From: Anaeramoeba flamelloides
Taxonomy: Eukaryota > Metamonada > Anaeramoebidae
Assembly (NCBI GenBank): GCA_027625915.1
Contig: JANTQA010000036.1
Location: 9,321,001 to 9,385,000 of the forward strand
DNA length: 64,000 nt
Reading direction: 5' to 3'
Within the stretch, counting starts at the first letter, position 1, and the number at the start of each line of letters is the position of its first letter. The position numbers were made by a program, and so were the translations under genes. This document shows positions 9,646 to 20,959 of this stretch, piece by piece. The notes beneath the pieces were generated by a model. It saw nothing but the letters and a program-made list of their open reading frames with translations. It made no database searches and was not told the DNA's origin.

Positions 9646-12600
9646 ATGCCACCAAAAAAAAAAGGAAAAAAAAAAACAAACCAAAAACAACTCAACAAAA
9701 AGCGTGAAAAAGTAATCGACGACAAAACTTTTGGACTCAAAAACAAAAACCGATCTGCAAAAGTACAAAAATATATCAGCACAGTACGATCACAGGTTTA
9801 TGGAGAAAACACCAAGCACGGCCGTAAAAAAAAACAAGTCGCCCAAAAAAAAAAACGTGAAGAAAAGCAACGCTCAGAACTGGAATCGCTTTACAAAAGT
9901 ATGATGATCCCAAGAGGTACGACAACTAACCGTAAGAAGGTTGGAAAGAAGAAACAACGTAAACAAAATAAAAAGAATCAAGAAGAACAACTTAAAAAAG
10001 AAAAACTTGGTGACAGACCCGAGGAAGAATTGGCGTTTGGTTTTCAAGACGCTTTATCTCTTGAAAAATTTATTCGAGAAGAAGTAATTTTTTGATTTTT
10101 TTTTTTAAAATTTTTTTTTTTTTTTTTTTTACGTTTTTAATTTACCAACAAAAATTTATTGTGAAATCCAAGACAATCCTTCTTTTTTAGAAAAAGCATA
10201 CCACCAAAAGTTGAATCATTTTTTTGATTTGTTTTGAAATTTTTCAAAAAATACTCGTCGTTGTAAAATGTTTGAAAAAATTATTTTTTTTATTTTTTCT
10301 TTTTAGACTCTTATTTGGTGCAGTCATGAAATTAGATTCGAAATTAAGTCTTTAAAAATCCAATTTGCTCTCTTTCAATTTGATTATTTTTTCGTTCTTT
10401 TGAAAAATTGCTTTTCAAAAAATTATGAGATTGAGAGAATTTGTCTAAAATTACTTTTAGTTTCAATAAAATTCATTTTTTAGTTATATAAGATCAAAAA
10501 ATTCACACTGTTTCATTTCAAATGTGAAATTAATTATTTTAACTTTTTTTCTTTCCTTTTTTAATGTAACCAAAACTGATCATCAGATGATCTGAATAAA
10601 TCTATTTCAAAGAAAAATTCTAACACACTTTAACTTTGGTTGGGTTCAAACAAAAGATTTTGTAGTTGATCTACATTGTTATTAAACTCTTGGAGCTTGA
10701 ACAACAAAAAAAAAATTTAAAAAAAATGCATCAAAAAAGTTTTTGAATAAAGTACTAAAAATTTGTCTTTTGAATTTTGTTCCTGTTTTAAACAAATTTC
10801 ATCAAAACTTTTTTGTCACACCTTATTTAAAATGACTCAAATCCACAGCCGTTCGTACCGTTCGACTTGTGAATGATTACCCTTTAAACATATTTAAAAG
10901 ATCAAAAAATTTTTCCTTTAAACATTCATAAACTTTTTTTTAACATCTTTTAAACTTTTTCAAACTTTCTTAAAGGCAAGAAAAAAGTTTCACAAGTCGA
11001 ATTCAATAATTGTATTAAATGTGCTTTTTAATTTATTCAACAAACTTATTACCATCTTGATTCTATTGGCAAATCAACTATTCTATTCATTGTAAAATAG
11101 TGTTACAAAAAAGTTTTCAAATACTACTATTTGTTTACAAATAAATGGAACAAAATTTTCATTCAGTTTTCCAAAAAAAGATTTTTGTAAACTTTTAACA
11201 TTATAAATATTTTATTCATTAAAGAGGTTCTATTATACTTCCCTCGCTGTAATTGGGTTTGTTGGTGTTTTATATTAATTCACAATATTGGATTTTTTTT
11301 TGGAAAATTGAATGTAAATTTTGATCCTTTTATTTTACAATCAACAGTATTTTTAAAACAGTGGACAAACTTTGATCGACATATTTTCAGGGCTATATTA
11401 ATAAAGAATTTTTTCGTTACACCTTTTTAAAATGACTTTAAAAATCATCAGATTAATTCAGTAATTTTAAAAAAAGTATAATCAAGAAGTTTTTTTAAAA
11501 TTATCTTTAAGACACTCGATAAACTTTGATAGACCCATTCAGTAACATATTAAAAATGTTTTTGTCAGCACTTTTTTAAAAATAAATTTACTTTTTTCAA
11601 AATGACTTTTATCAATATAAATTGGTTGATTGAATGAAATAAATCATTTCTTATGGATACAAGTATCCACCAAACTAAAAAAACTGAAATTTGTTCATTT
11701 TTTTTCAATTTACTTTTTTTTATCAACATCCTCAGCCCATCAAATAAATGTTTATTGGGATGTAATTTTGAGTTTTATTAAAACATAACAAAATGCTTGA
11801 TTCAAAATAATTTTGAAAAAAAAACTTTTCAAAAAACGATCATTTAAAAAATAATGATCAAAAAGAAAAGCTTACTTGTTTTTTTAATTTTTAGTTAACA
11901 CTTTAAACTTGATTTTGAATTAAAAAAAATGTCATAATTTTTTTAATGAAATAATCAATTCCCTTTTATTTATATTCATTAGTATTGTTTCGAAATAATT
12001 CCATTTTTACAATAAAAATTACAAATTCAAAGATTTATTTGTGCTTGTCCATTAGTATAAATTCATAACATCAACGAATACATAGAATTATGTTGATAAT
12101 ACGATAGCGTCTTTGCTTGTCTAACCAACTCTTATTAAAGCACTAAATTTGTAAATTTTTATTTTTTTGTGTGATTGATTTAATTTTTTTTATATTTCAA
12201 TAAAAAATTTTTTTATCCTTTTATTTATAATACTGTTAGTTATAATGATGATAAAAAACCACCAAATAAATTTTAGTGGTTCTGGCAAAGAGGAGGATCT
12301 ATCTATTTGATATTTCCTCTTTTCAATTCAATAAAAAAAAAAAATTTTTTTTTCAAAATAAATAAAATAATATTTTTCGCTTTCTTATTAACTTTTATTT
12401 GTTTAACTTGTATAGAGACTCAAAGTAAAAGATACTGTGTTATTAACAACAGAGACTTTCAATAAATGGAAAGAAGAAGAAAACAAAAAAAAAGATAAAG
12501 ACAAAAAAAAAAAAGAAAAAAAAAGGAAATTAACAGGAAGAGAACAATATCTGAAATCAAAAGGAGGGTTCATAGATGCAATGGAAGCAATGGATGTCAA

Positions 12601-12793
12601 AGAATATGAAGTCCGTGGTACCTTAGATGAAGATGAAGAAAAAAAAAAAGAAAACGAAAATGAAAACGAAAATGAAAAAGAAAATGAAAAAGTTGAGGAA
12701 AAGGAAACAGAAAAAAATGTTGAAATTAATGAAGATTTATTTGGAGAAGAAAATTTAGATGATTTACTTGACGAAATAGGTGATGAAGACTAA
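9646..12793 (+). CDS. DRG family regulatory protein 1 homologue (ZC3H15/Tma46-like) lacking zinc fingers
   Basis: Two exons: 9646-10083 and 12416-12793, joined in phase 0 over a 2332-bp GT-AG intron (donor GTAATT, acceptor TATAG), giving 271 residues. Exon 1 opens with MPPKKK and has the family signature DDKTFGLKNKNRSAKVQKYI, matching the N-terminus of ZC3H15. The splice point falls inside the DFRP core: SLEKFIREE at the end of exon 1 continues as RLKVKDTVLLTTETFNKWKEEE in parts, followed by LTGREQYL. The C-terminus NEDLFGEENLDDLLDE matches the acidic ZC3H15 tail. Known family role: binds and stabilises the DRG1 GTPase and associates with ribosomes. Odd: the two CCCH zinc fingers expected between the basic N-terminus and the DFRP core (human length about 426) are replaced by a Lys-rich linker of about 60 residues. 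No zinc-finger exon is seen in the intron, and the core aligns continuously across the junction. Confidence 0.85.
11132..11341. mobile_element. 210-bp foldback MITE inside the DFRP1 intron
   Basis: The left arm (TTTACAAATAAATGG...AAAATTTTCATTCAG) and the right arm (reverse complement TTGTAAAATAAAAGG...AAAATTTACATTC) form an imperfect inverted repeat. A related element of 209 bp lies at 42227-42435. No coding capacity is present. It helps explain the unusual intron length. Confidence 0.5.
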
Positions 12794-13259
12794 TTTATGA
12801 GAAGAAAAATTAGAATAAATAAAATCAAACCATCAAAAAAACAAATTAAACTTTATTAAAAAAATTTTAAAAAAAAAAAAAAAAAATAATTTGAATTTTA
12901 ATTTGAAATTTGATTCTGAGACAATACAAACAACCAAGAAAAACCTTCTAGTTTTTTTTTTTTTGTTTTTTTTGAAACTTTTGTTCATTATAAAGGTTAT
13001 TTTATAAATGGTCTTAAAATATGAAGAAAATAAAATTCTTCAATTATTTTTAAATGATTTGTTTTCCTATAAAAATAAATAATAGTATATTTTATAACTA
13101 CAAGCATTTATTATTGATCAAACAAAAATTTGTAAAACATTGCAAATGCTTAAATTAACAGTTTTTTTTAATTTTTTGTTTATTTTTTTTTGAAACCATA
13201 TGAGAAACAATACTTTTTTTTTTTTTTTTTTTGACAAAATATCAGGATATAAAATAATC
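12794..13259. other. Spacer after the DFRP1 homologue
   Basis: Only A/T-rich DNA with long A and T runs, including poly-A near 12870 and poly-T near 13216. No gene or repeat was recognised. Confidence 0.4.
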
Positions 13260-14100
13260 GAACCAGAATGTAAAGAAGATTTAGAAAATCAAGAAAAAAA
13301 AAAATACACATGATCAAACAAAATGAACAATTTATTGAAATAATTCAGAATATCTTTGTTAATTGGATTTATAACCCAACAAAAAAAAAATTCGGCAGTA
13401 TTAAAAAAAGAAATCTGTTATTTATTCCTCAAGTTGGAGAAGAAGACAATATACATAATTTTGGACCAATTTCAAGAAATCAAATTTTACCTAGATTCTT
13501 TCTAAATACGATTTATTAACCAATTGTACCTACTTGAGATCTTTAATATGAAAAACAATTTGTGTTCCTAAAAAAAAAAAAGATATAGGGATTGTCGCTA
13601 TGAATTATATCAATAAATTGATAAATTTTGTAAAGAAAACCCCAATGAAGATTTTTCTTATATAATTAATGATCTGAACAAAATTTACAACTCAGGTTGG
13701 TAAGGAACTTATTAGACTTATGGTTAATGGATTTTATAAAGATCAAATCTTTTAAAAATTTATTCTTAAAATATTAATGGTGTAATGGGCTGTGTTTAAC
13801 TTATGAGACCCACGATCACCTATTGTGTTTGATTATCTAACATATTTGCTACTTGAAAAAATTGAGTTTTTAATTGATTTATTAACCAGTGTTTAAAGAG
13901 GTTATACAAAATCAAATAAAAAAAAATTATCAGCTTTACTCTAATATATATATATATATATATATATTAATGGATCATCTTTCGTAAAAACTTTGTAGAA
14001 TATTAAAATATCTTATTAGTGGAATTGTTGTACTTTCCAATATTTTATAAACAAAGGCCCAAAAAATTAATGAACAACCCAGAGACTCAGAAAAGAATTT
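13260..14100 (+). mobile_element. LINE reverse transcriptase remnant (N-terminal RT region)
   Basis: The open frame around 13310-13519 reads WIYNPTKKKFGSIKKRNLL, then FIPQ and DNIHNFGPISRNQIL. This matches the LINE reverse transcriptase pattern in which an I-P-K-G block is followed by N-[FY]-R-P-I-S; here Arg is Gly. Upstream in-frame residues (SGYKIIEPECK) fit the preceding G-x-D-x-I-P-E segment. Downstream (to about 14100) only broken frames remain. There is no endonuclease or catalytic FADD box here. This is a decayed non-LTR fragment. Confidence 0.5.
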
Positions 14101-15097
14101 TTTTCAATGATATCAATTTTTTTTTTCTGTTTTTTTAGGTAAAAGTAAATTGTTCAATGGGTTTGATTTTTAACATGAAAAAGATAGTTTTTGTTTTTTC
14201 CATTTTTTCTGAATGAGAAAGTCTTTAAATTCATTTTATTTCCTACCATATAAATGTTTTTCATATTTGTTTACAATTTTAGTCACATATAAGGCATAGT
14301 TTTTGTAGTCAGGAATATTAATAAAAGAAGTTTGATTTTTTTTTTTTGGAGTTAATAATTGTGGATAAATAGAAAATCATTTTATAAGATATATTGAACT
14401 TTCTTTATATTATTTTAATAAGGATAGTTTTAATAGTACTTTTTTTAATAATTTTCAATTTTTTACAAATAAATTGTGATTGTATTATAAGATGAAATTA
14501 TTTTTTTCAAAGTAAATTTTCATCAAGATAATTGGAAATTCCCAAATTTTATCAGAAAAAGTTAAAATCAATTTTTTTATTCTGAATATAATTTGTATTA
14601 TTTTATCAATTTTAGTGAATAATATCAAACTATTTGTTAAAAAAAAACTTCAAATGTGAAATTTTGTTTTACGTTTTTTTTTATGTTATGATAATAAGAA
14701 ACTAACTTTTTTTAAAAACATTCAAGAATAAAAAATTATCTAATTGTTCTGAATTCTATTAATATAATTTTAAATAAGCTTCAATAAAATTTTGATTTGT
14801 TGATTCACCTCGTTTTAGATTAGTTTAATTTATAACAATTTAAACTGTAATATTCATAATTAAAAATAATACCAACCTAAAAATTTTCTTACAAAATCAA
14901 GAATTTCCAATATTAAACTAAAAAAAGTTATACAATTTTCAAGAATTAGCTTAATTGTGAATAAAAATAACATGTTACCACTTTTTATTTTATATATTTA
15001 ACATATGAATTTAGGATTTCAAAAATATACACACAAAATTAATAAATTGTTAAGATGAGGTTAATATATCCATTTACCAAGTTTTAGCACAAATTAG

Positions 15098-15144
<47 letters not shown>

Positions 15145-15188
15145 CTGATAAGAAGATTTAAATACTTTTTAAAAACAATACTAGCCTC
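14101..15188. other. Gene-free spacer with long TA microsatellite
   Basis: No gene seen. (TA)n covers about 15100-15142, and a shorter TA run is near 13944-13968. Confidence 0.4.
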
Positions 15189-15192
15189 TTAA

Positions 15193-15877
15193 GGGTCAAT
15201 TCATTATGGTTAAAAATAATTTTCTGAAACAGAAAAACAAAACTCGCAATTTTAATGAGTGTCTAATCATTTCAAAAACTAATAAGCATGTAAAGCGTGA
15301 TCGATCTCCGAAAATCAACAACTAAAAAAGAGAATATTTTTAGAAAAAATCACAAAAGATAGACACTAAATTCCCAATTAGAATGGTTTTGATTTATCAT
15401 TTTGAAAATAACTGTGATTATTTCGAAGTTTCACACTTTGTGACGTTTTTGAGATCTCAAAGATTTATTTTTTTCCTTTTTATCTATTCTCCAATAAGTT
15501 ATTATTTTCTCAAGAATTTTACAGAATCCTTACTTTGTCAAATATATAGAGTTACAATTTAACCAGAAATTAGATTAAATCATATTTAATTGATTGTACA
15601 CTTAAAGAAAACAATTTGTTTTAAATTGAAGAAATTTTACCGTTTGGAAATTTAAAAAAAGAAGATGAATTTTTTTTTTTAAATTTAATTTTTTAGAATT
15701 GAGAATTCTATTAAACTTTTTGTTTAATTGAATTTTTTTCAAAGAGATCCGTGATGAAAATTTTTTATTGGTTTATTGAATTTTGCCAACCAAAAGAAGG
15801 GCGATTTCACAATACCCTTTTTAGGTATCAGGTCACTCCTTGAGTATGTGGCAAATCCACGGTAAATGACTATACCC
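15193..15877. mobile_element. TTAA-flanked MITE (GGGT family), copy 1
   Basis: TTAA at 15189-15192 and 15878-15881. The ends GGGTCAATTCATTA and TAAATGACTATACCC are inverted relatives. The 685-bp body matches 26835-27522 (688 bp), including the blocks GATCGATCTCCGAAAATCAACAA, split by small changes, and CACAATACCCTTTTTAGGTA. No transposase frame. The TTAA target suggests piggyBac-type mobilisation. Confidence 0.7.
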
Positions 15878-15881
15878 TTAA

Positions 15882-16563
15882 GATCATTTTTCAAAACCAA
15901 GAACAATTTAACTCTTTAAATCAACTCTTAATTATAAGAAAAAAAATGATCTAAAACGAATTTTGTTTAATTTGTATCTTTTTTTTTTTAGGGGAAAACA
16001 CAAACTATGAGAGCCCAGTGAGACATTCCAAGATGTAAATAAATGTAAACCACAACTTAAATAAAAGAATATATTATTGAATTTAAAAATACAGGAAAAT
16101 CTTTCATGAGATATTTTAAAATAATTATAAAAAAAAGTAAAATTGTTTTGATCCATTATTGATTTATTTAATATTTATAAAGTTTTAAGTTATTTTTTTT
16201 GAATGAAGTTTCAAAGTTTAAATATAGTATTTAATAATGTTGAAAATTTTATTTAAGAACAATTTTGAAAATTTAAAAGTATTCGTCCATTATTTTTTGA
16301 ATTTCTTTTTTTTACTATTTGTTGTTTTTATTTTATCAACAAAATTAATCCAGCATTATTAAGATAATATATAATTTTGAGGGTTTAGAAAAATCTATGG
16401 CAAATATTATTTAAAAAAAAAAAAAAAAAAAGAAGATAAAGAGAAACAAAATGATGAAAATATAAGAAATAAGTAAAATAAATTAAATATTCTTAAATGT
16501 AAATATTAGCGAATCTCTAGTAATATATATATATATCAAAGTACCTCAATTTTCCTGAATTGA
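15882..16563. other. Spacer 3' of the minus-strand gene at 16564
   Basis: A/T-rich DNA with a poly-A run near 16410-16430 and a short TA run near 16522. The 74-codon frame at 15932-16156 lacks any recognisable motif and is probably chance. Confidence 0.35.
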
Positions 16564-17403
16564 TTAAAGGAAAATTTCAAGTTCTGTCCATGAAATATTT
16601 TCTTTTTCTTCAATGTCGTCTCGTTGATAAAATTTGAAAAGAAGAGAGGCATTTTTGTTATTTTCTTGGTTTCTTCTTTTCCTACCTAAAAGTTTATTAA
16701 TGGAATCTTTATCTCTTTCTTCTTTATCTTCAAATGCTAATCTTTTTGAAGAATTTTTGCAGAAATAGATTGGGCCTTCGGGGCGAATTGTATTTAGCAT
16801 TTCCTTTCCAATTTTAATTATTTCTGAAAGGTCGTTTGCATCTTTCACAAACATTTGGAGAACGACTGATTCGTCTTCTTGCATATCAAAGGTCAAATTA
16901 CTTTGGAATTGGATCATTTCCCCAAATGCCTTTTTTTTGCCAACAAAGGATTGTAATACGGTTCTCCAAATGAAATCATAGTTTTCGTATGTGAAATAAT
17001 GGTACCAAAAGCCACCTTTCTCAGATTCTTCAATTTCTGCGCCATCATCTGGATCGTCTAAGGTTTTCCAAAAGGACATTTTAGAATGATCCAATTTTGA
17101 TAAATTCATGTTCATTAACTCCATATGGGATTTCTCCATAAATTCGTCATCAAATAGAGTTAAATATCTTTTTTCTCCCATAAATTTTGGATCGGTTTCA
17201 ATCATTTTAATTCGACTTCCTTTGTTTTTGTTTAAATCTCCACTTTTGACTTCCTTTTTTTCTTCAGTTTCTTTGATTTCTTCAATTTCTTCGATTTCTG
17301 ATGAAAGTTCTTTAATTTCTTCAATGTCTGATGAAAGTTCTTCAATGCCAGAAGAAAGTTCCTCAATTTCATTTTCTTTATTGTTTGTTTCCTTTTTTTT
17401 CAT
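16564..17403 (-). CDS. Glu-rich protein with possible DUF1917/Bles03-like (UPF0696) core
   Basis: 279 residues from the ATG at 17403. Residues 1-55 are acidic repeats of IEELSS and EIEEI type. The core (about 105-225) has FWKTLDD, then a GGFWYHYF strand, an acidic/aromatic helix (ENYDFIWRTVLQSF), FGEMIQFQSN, the strand VVLQMFVKD, helix DLSEIIKIGKEMLNTI and GPIYFCK. The order W-strand, V-D-x-x-W-like helix, then an F/Y-strand with D-x-x-E-helix and G-P-[IL]-Y-[FY]-K resembles DUF1917 (eIF4E-like fold). This is by eye only. A nuclear-type basic patch RKRR is at 241-244. The frame stays open upstream to 17508 without an in-frame ATG (it includes LSSEEEEIQETKQTEKKEE), so the true start may be an upstream exon spliced at the TTAATAG acceptor near 17499. 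Confidence 0.6.
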   Translation of the reverse strand: MKKKETNNKENEIEELSSGIEELSSDIEEIKELSSEIEEIEEIKETEEKKEVKSGDLNKNKGSRIKMIETDPKFMGEKRYLTLFDDEFMEKSHMELMNMNLSKLDHSKMSFWKTLDDPDDGAEIEESEKGGFWYHYFTYENYDFIWRTVLQSFVGKKKAFGEMIQFQSNLTFDMQEDESVVLQMFVKDANDLSEIIKIGKEMLNTIRPEGPIYFCKNSSKRLAFEDKEERDKDSINKLLGRKRRNQENNKNASLLFKFYQRDDIEEKENISWTELEIFL

Positions 17404-17511
17404 TTCTTCTTTCTTTTCGGTTTGTTTTGTTTCTTGGATTTCTTCTTCTTCGGAAGATAATACTTCTGTAATCCCTGAATTGAATGTTGTTTCATTATCT
17501 ATTAATTTTTA

Positions 17512-20353
17512 TTTATATATCATTAAAGATTTGTTATTTATTATTTTTTTTTAATATTCAAATTGAATCATGCAAGTTTAGAGAATTTCCAATTGGATTC
17601 AAGAAAAGTGAATTTTCAATAAATAAACCAAAATAAAAGGTTATTCGGTTTGAGTTCAAATTTAAATTCCAAAGAAATGTAATTTTTTTTTTTTTTTTAT
17701 TTGGAAAATTATTATAAATTTCTTAAAATGAGTTTTTTAAGATAACCCAATAGTTGAATTAGAATCAAATTATTTTTAATACTACTGTCTTTTTCCAATT
17801 TTGAAATGAAATTTTTAAAATAGTCCTAGTTGGGAAGATCAAAAATATTTAAAATATAATCCAAATGAATAACTCTATTAATAAACAGTCATATTATAAA
17901 CCAAATTTCAAAATTAGGTGCAAACTTTTTTTTAATATTTTTTTCTTTTTTCATTTGCCTTTCAAAAATAAAGTGATTACACAATATTTTTATTTATTAA
18001 TCTATTTTGGTTATTATCTATAAACACTTTAGTAAAATACATTATTATTCAAAAAAAAAAAAAAAACAATTAAACAAATTTTTTTAGGATGAAAAATCTG
18101 CCCCTATTTTTGAAATTTAGCTTAGACTGTCGAGAGTCCCTTCAAGTCCCGTAGAGTGCCGTAGAGTGCCTAGCTTTTTTTTAATTTAAGAAATAAAAAG
18201 AATAGAGTAGAATCAAAGATTTAACTCAATTCTTTTAAATTCTGGAAAATCCAATGGTAAGCAAGAGAGGTTAACAACTCCTCCCTTAAATAATAATAAA
18301 ACAAAATAAAAATGAAATTTTTTTTTGTTCAATTTTCGAAAAAGTATTTCATCACAATCAGCCGAAGAAACACTTCTACAAAAATCAATTCAAAATAAGT
18401 TTTGTCTCGTATTAATTTGGCGTTTTATTTTTGAACTTTTAAGATCAAATTATATGATTTTTAAATTCAAATTTACCAATATTTTTCGGAATAAGAATTA
18501 AAAAAATGAAAAAATGGAGAACTTAAAAACTCCAGAACTCAAGTAAAATGGACTTATGATGACTTTTTGCATAAAATAAACTGAAAATTTTGAATTGTGA
18601 AGATGAATAATTGAAATTAATTTATTATTATTTATTTACTATTTATGATAATTGGTATGATTAAAAATTTCAATTAATCAACAATTAACAGTCCCCTTGT
18701 ATGATTTGATCTTTTTTTCATCAAAACGAACCAAAAAATTTTTCATTAAATTTATTTTGGATCTAATCAAAGAAATCAAAGTGCAACAATCATTTTTTGA
18801 AAAATTGTTCAATTATATTGTATGTTCCTTGGTGCATGCGTTTTCCATTATCAAAAATAATGTTACGATTAAGTTTACAGGATTTTTTTTTTTAAAATAT
18901 TCTTTTTGATTAAAAAAAAAAAAATTCTTCATAGACATTTATGAAATGGAAAAAAAGATTTTGTAAATTTTTTTTTTGGAATTCAGCTTGATCATGTCAC
19001 AAATTAGAAATTGTCTTGAGTACATATAATTAATAAAAGCATTGATGAATCATATTTCAGGTATATCTAACTTTCAAGTCTGGAATAACAATTTTTTTTT
19101 TTTGAAAAAGGGTTTTTCTTAATATAATATATTAGAAAACTCAAGATTAATTTTAACTATTTCGATTTGATTATGTTATCCTCAAAAATGATAATATGTG
19201 GATCATTCTTTAAAAAAAAAAATTCTAAAACTGGTATTAATAGCCCGATCTAATGAGGTCATATGAGTATAACATAAGTTAACCAAATTTTAATTTATTT
19301 TCTCCTTCATTCAATATTTTTTTCTTTTCAATTTTTATTAGTAAACATAAAAAATAACCGATTAATGCATCACTTTTTTAATTACTATCTGAAAGAAACG
19401 GGGGGGGGGGGGGGCAATCAATCAAAGAATTAATTAAATTTCAAGGTATGTTCATAAAAGTTTTCTTATGACTGTTATTTTACTATTACAAAGCTCAAAT
19501 TTTTATTTCAGTTCCCAAAAATATTTTATTATTTAAAAAGTCGAAAAAAACAAAAAGATCTTTACAAAATCAATTAGAAATGATATTTTTAGAGATTTAA
19601 TTTATCTCTCTTATTAATCTTGGACATACAATTTTAATGAGGGAACATGTATTTCAGAATTATACCCAAAAATAAAATTAATAAAAAAAAAAAAATAAAC
19701 TAATCAAAAAAAGAATCTTAATTTTAGAGTTATTAAAAATTTAAAAAATAAACCCCATACAAAAAAAAGATTTGTCAATTTTTCAAAAATATTTGAAAAT
19801 GATTTTTTTTTGAATTATTTTACTTTATTTTTTCCAAATTCATTTTTTTGAAAGAGAGAAAAAAAGTTTCTTAAAAGTATCATAAAATTGATGAAAGACT
19901 TCAGTAGACCAGTTTTTAGAGCAACACTAAAAACTTTTTTGTTAATACTTGGTTGAAAAGGACTAAATAAGATTTTGCGAATAAGGTGAGAAAAATAAAT
20001 TAGAAACAAACAGCCACTTGAAAAAAGTGAGTTACAAAAGTTTTTAAAAGGTTATACTTAAACCCACTGAAAAGAGTGAACCAAAAGGGTTTGAGCAAGT
20101 CTTTTGAAAACTGTTGATCCTCAATTTTTTTAAAACAGTTGCAAAAAAGCTTAATTTAGTTTTTAATCTTAATCTTGGTATGATGATTACGAGTTTAAAC
20201 AACAAGACAAAGAATTTTTTGTTTTTGTTTACAAGATGTTTTGTGAATGGCTTTCACAAAATAAAAGGATTCCCCTTTCTTTAAATCATAGGAATTGAGA
20301 AAAAAATTTTTTTTTTTTTTCTTTTCAAAACAACAGAAAAAAAAAGGAAAAAT
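17512..20353. other. Gene-free spacer with one 67-bp hairpin and a G-run
   Basis: Contains hairpin repeat B at 18184-18250, preceded by tandem GTAGAGTGCC motifs (18150-18173), and a run of about 14 G at 19400-19414, which is striking in such AT-rich DNA. Open frames at 18697 and 19815 show no recognisable content. Confidence 0.4.
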
Positions 20354-20959
20354 TTAAAAAGAAGCCAAAGAAGATCCCTCAAAAAGAGTTAGAAGGAAAA
20401 TATGAGAAAGAAAAAGAAGCAAACTTTCTTGTGTCTGAAATTGGGTTCTTTGAGTGGTATTCATTCTTCTCATTCCACCCATTCCGCCCATTCCGCCCAT
20501 TCCGCCCATTCCACCCATTCTCATTCCACCGCCCATTAGCAAAGAAATTAAATCAATTCCTCCTCCCATTCCTCTTCCCATTCCGCCTCCCATTCCGCCC
20601 ATGTTGTAAGTCCTATATCCTGATCCATACCCAGTCTGTTCTTCTTCAGAAGTCGTTTCTGATTCTTCTTCAGATCCTTCGTCAGCATTATCTGCGTTAT
20701 CGGCGTTGTCTGCGTTTTCTCCTTCTTTTTTTTTTTTTTTTTTTTTTCGGGTAGTCGTTGTTCGCATCCCAGTCCTCCTTCCCCACATTTCATCAATTCT
20801 TGTTTGCTGCAAGGACTCGCTAATCATTTGAATATTTTCTCGTGAGCTCAGAAATTCAATAGTCTGTTGAAGATCATCATCATTCAATTGAAGAGCAGAT
20901 TCTAAAATTTTTTTATGAATATGAGAGTGTGTTTCTAAAAGGGACTCTAAATTTGTCAT
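20354..20959 (-). CDS. 201-aa protein with CUE/UBA-like N-terminus and GMGG repeats
   Basis: Not a family I can name. Residues 3-40 (LESLLETHSHIHKKILESAL, then LNDDDLQQTIEFLSS) have the three-helix rhythm of CUE/UBA ubiquitin-binding domains, though the MFP motif is not kept. Next come a poly-Lys patch (about 72-79), an ENADNADNAD repeat, an acidic EESETTSEEE stretch, and a Gly/Met-rich region with tandem MGG/GMGGMGG units (about 118-165). The last ~22 residues are hydrophobic (LLLFLSHIFLLTLF) and could be a tail anchor or an artefact of reading past a splice donor. The ATG at 20959 is the first in frame. It could be a ubiquitin-related adaptor; this is weak inference. Confidence 0.6.
   Translation of the reverse strand: MTNLESLLETHSHIHKKILESALQLNDDDLQQTIEFLSSRENIQMISESLQQTRIDEMWGRRTGMRTTTTRKKKKKKKEGENADNADNADNADEGSEEESETTSEEEQTGYGSGYRTYNMGGMGGGMGRGMGGGIDLISLLMGGGMRMGGMGGMGGMGGMGGMRRMNTTQRTQFQTQESLLLFLSHIFLLTLFEGSSLASF

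Noticed and set aside
17640-17670. GGTTTGAGTTCAAATTTAAATTCC, reminiscent of a tRNA B-box
   Set aside because: No A-box, cloverleaf or terminator run at suitable spacing. No tRNA gene could be supported anywhere.
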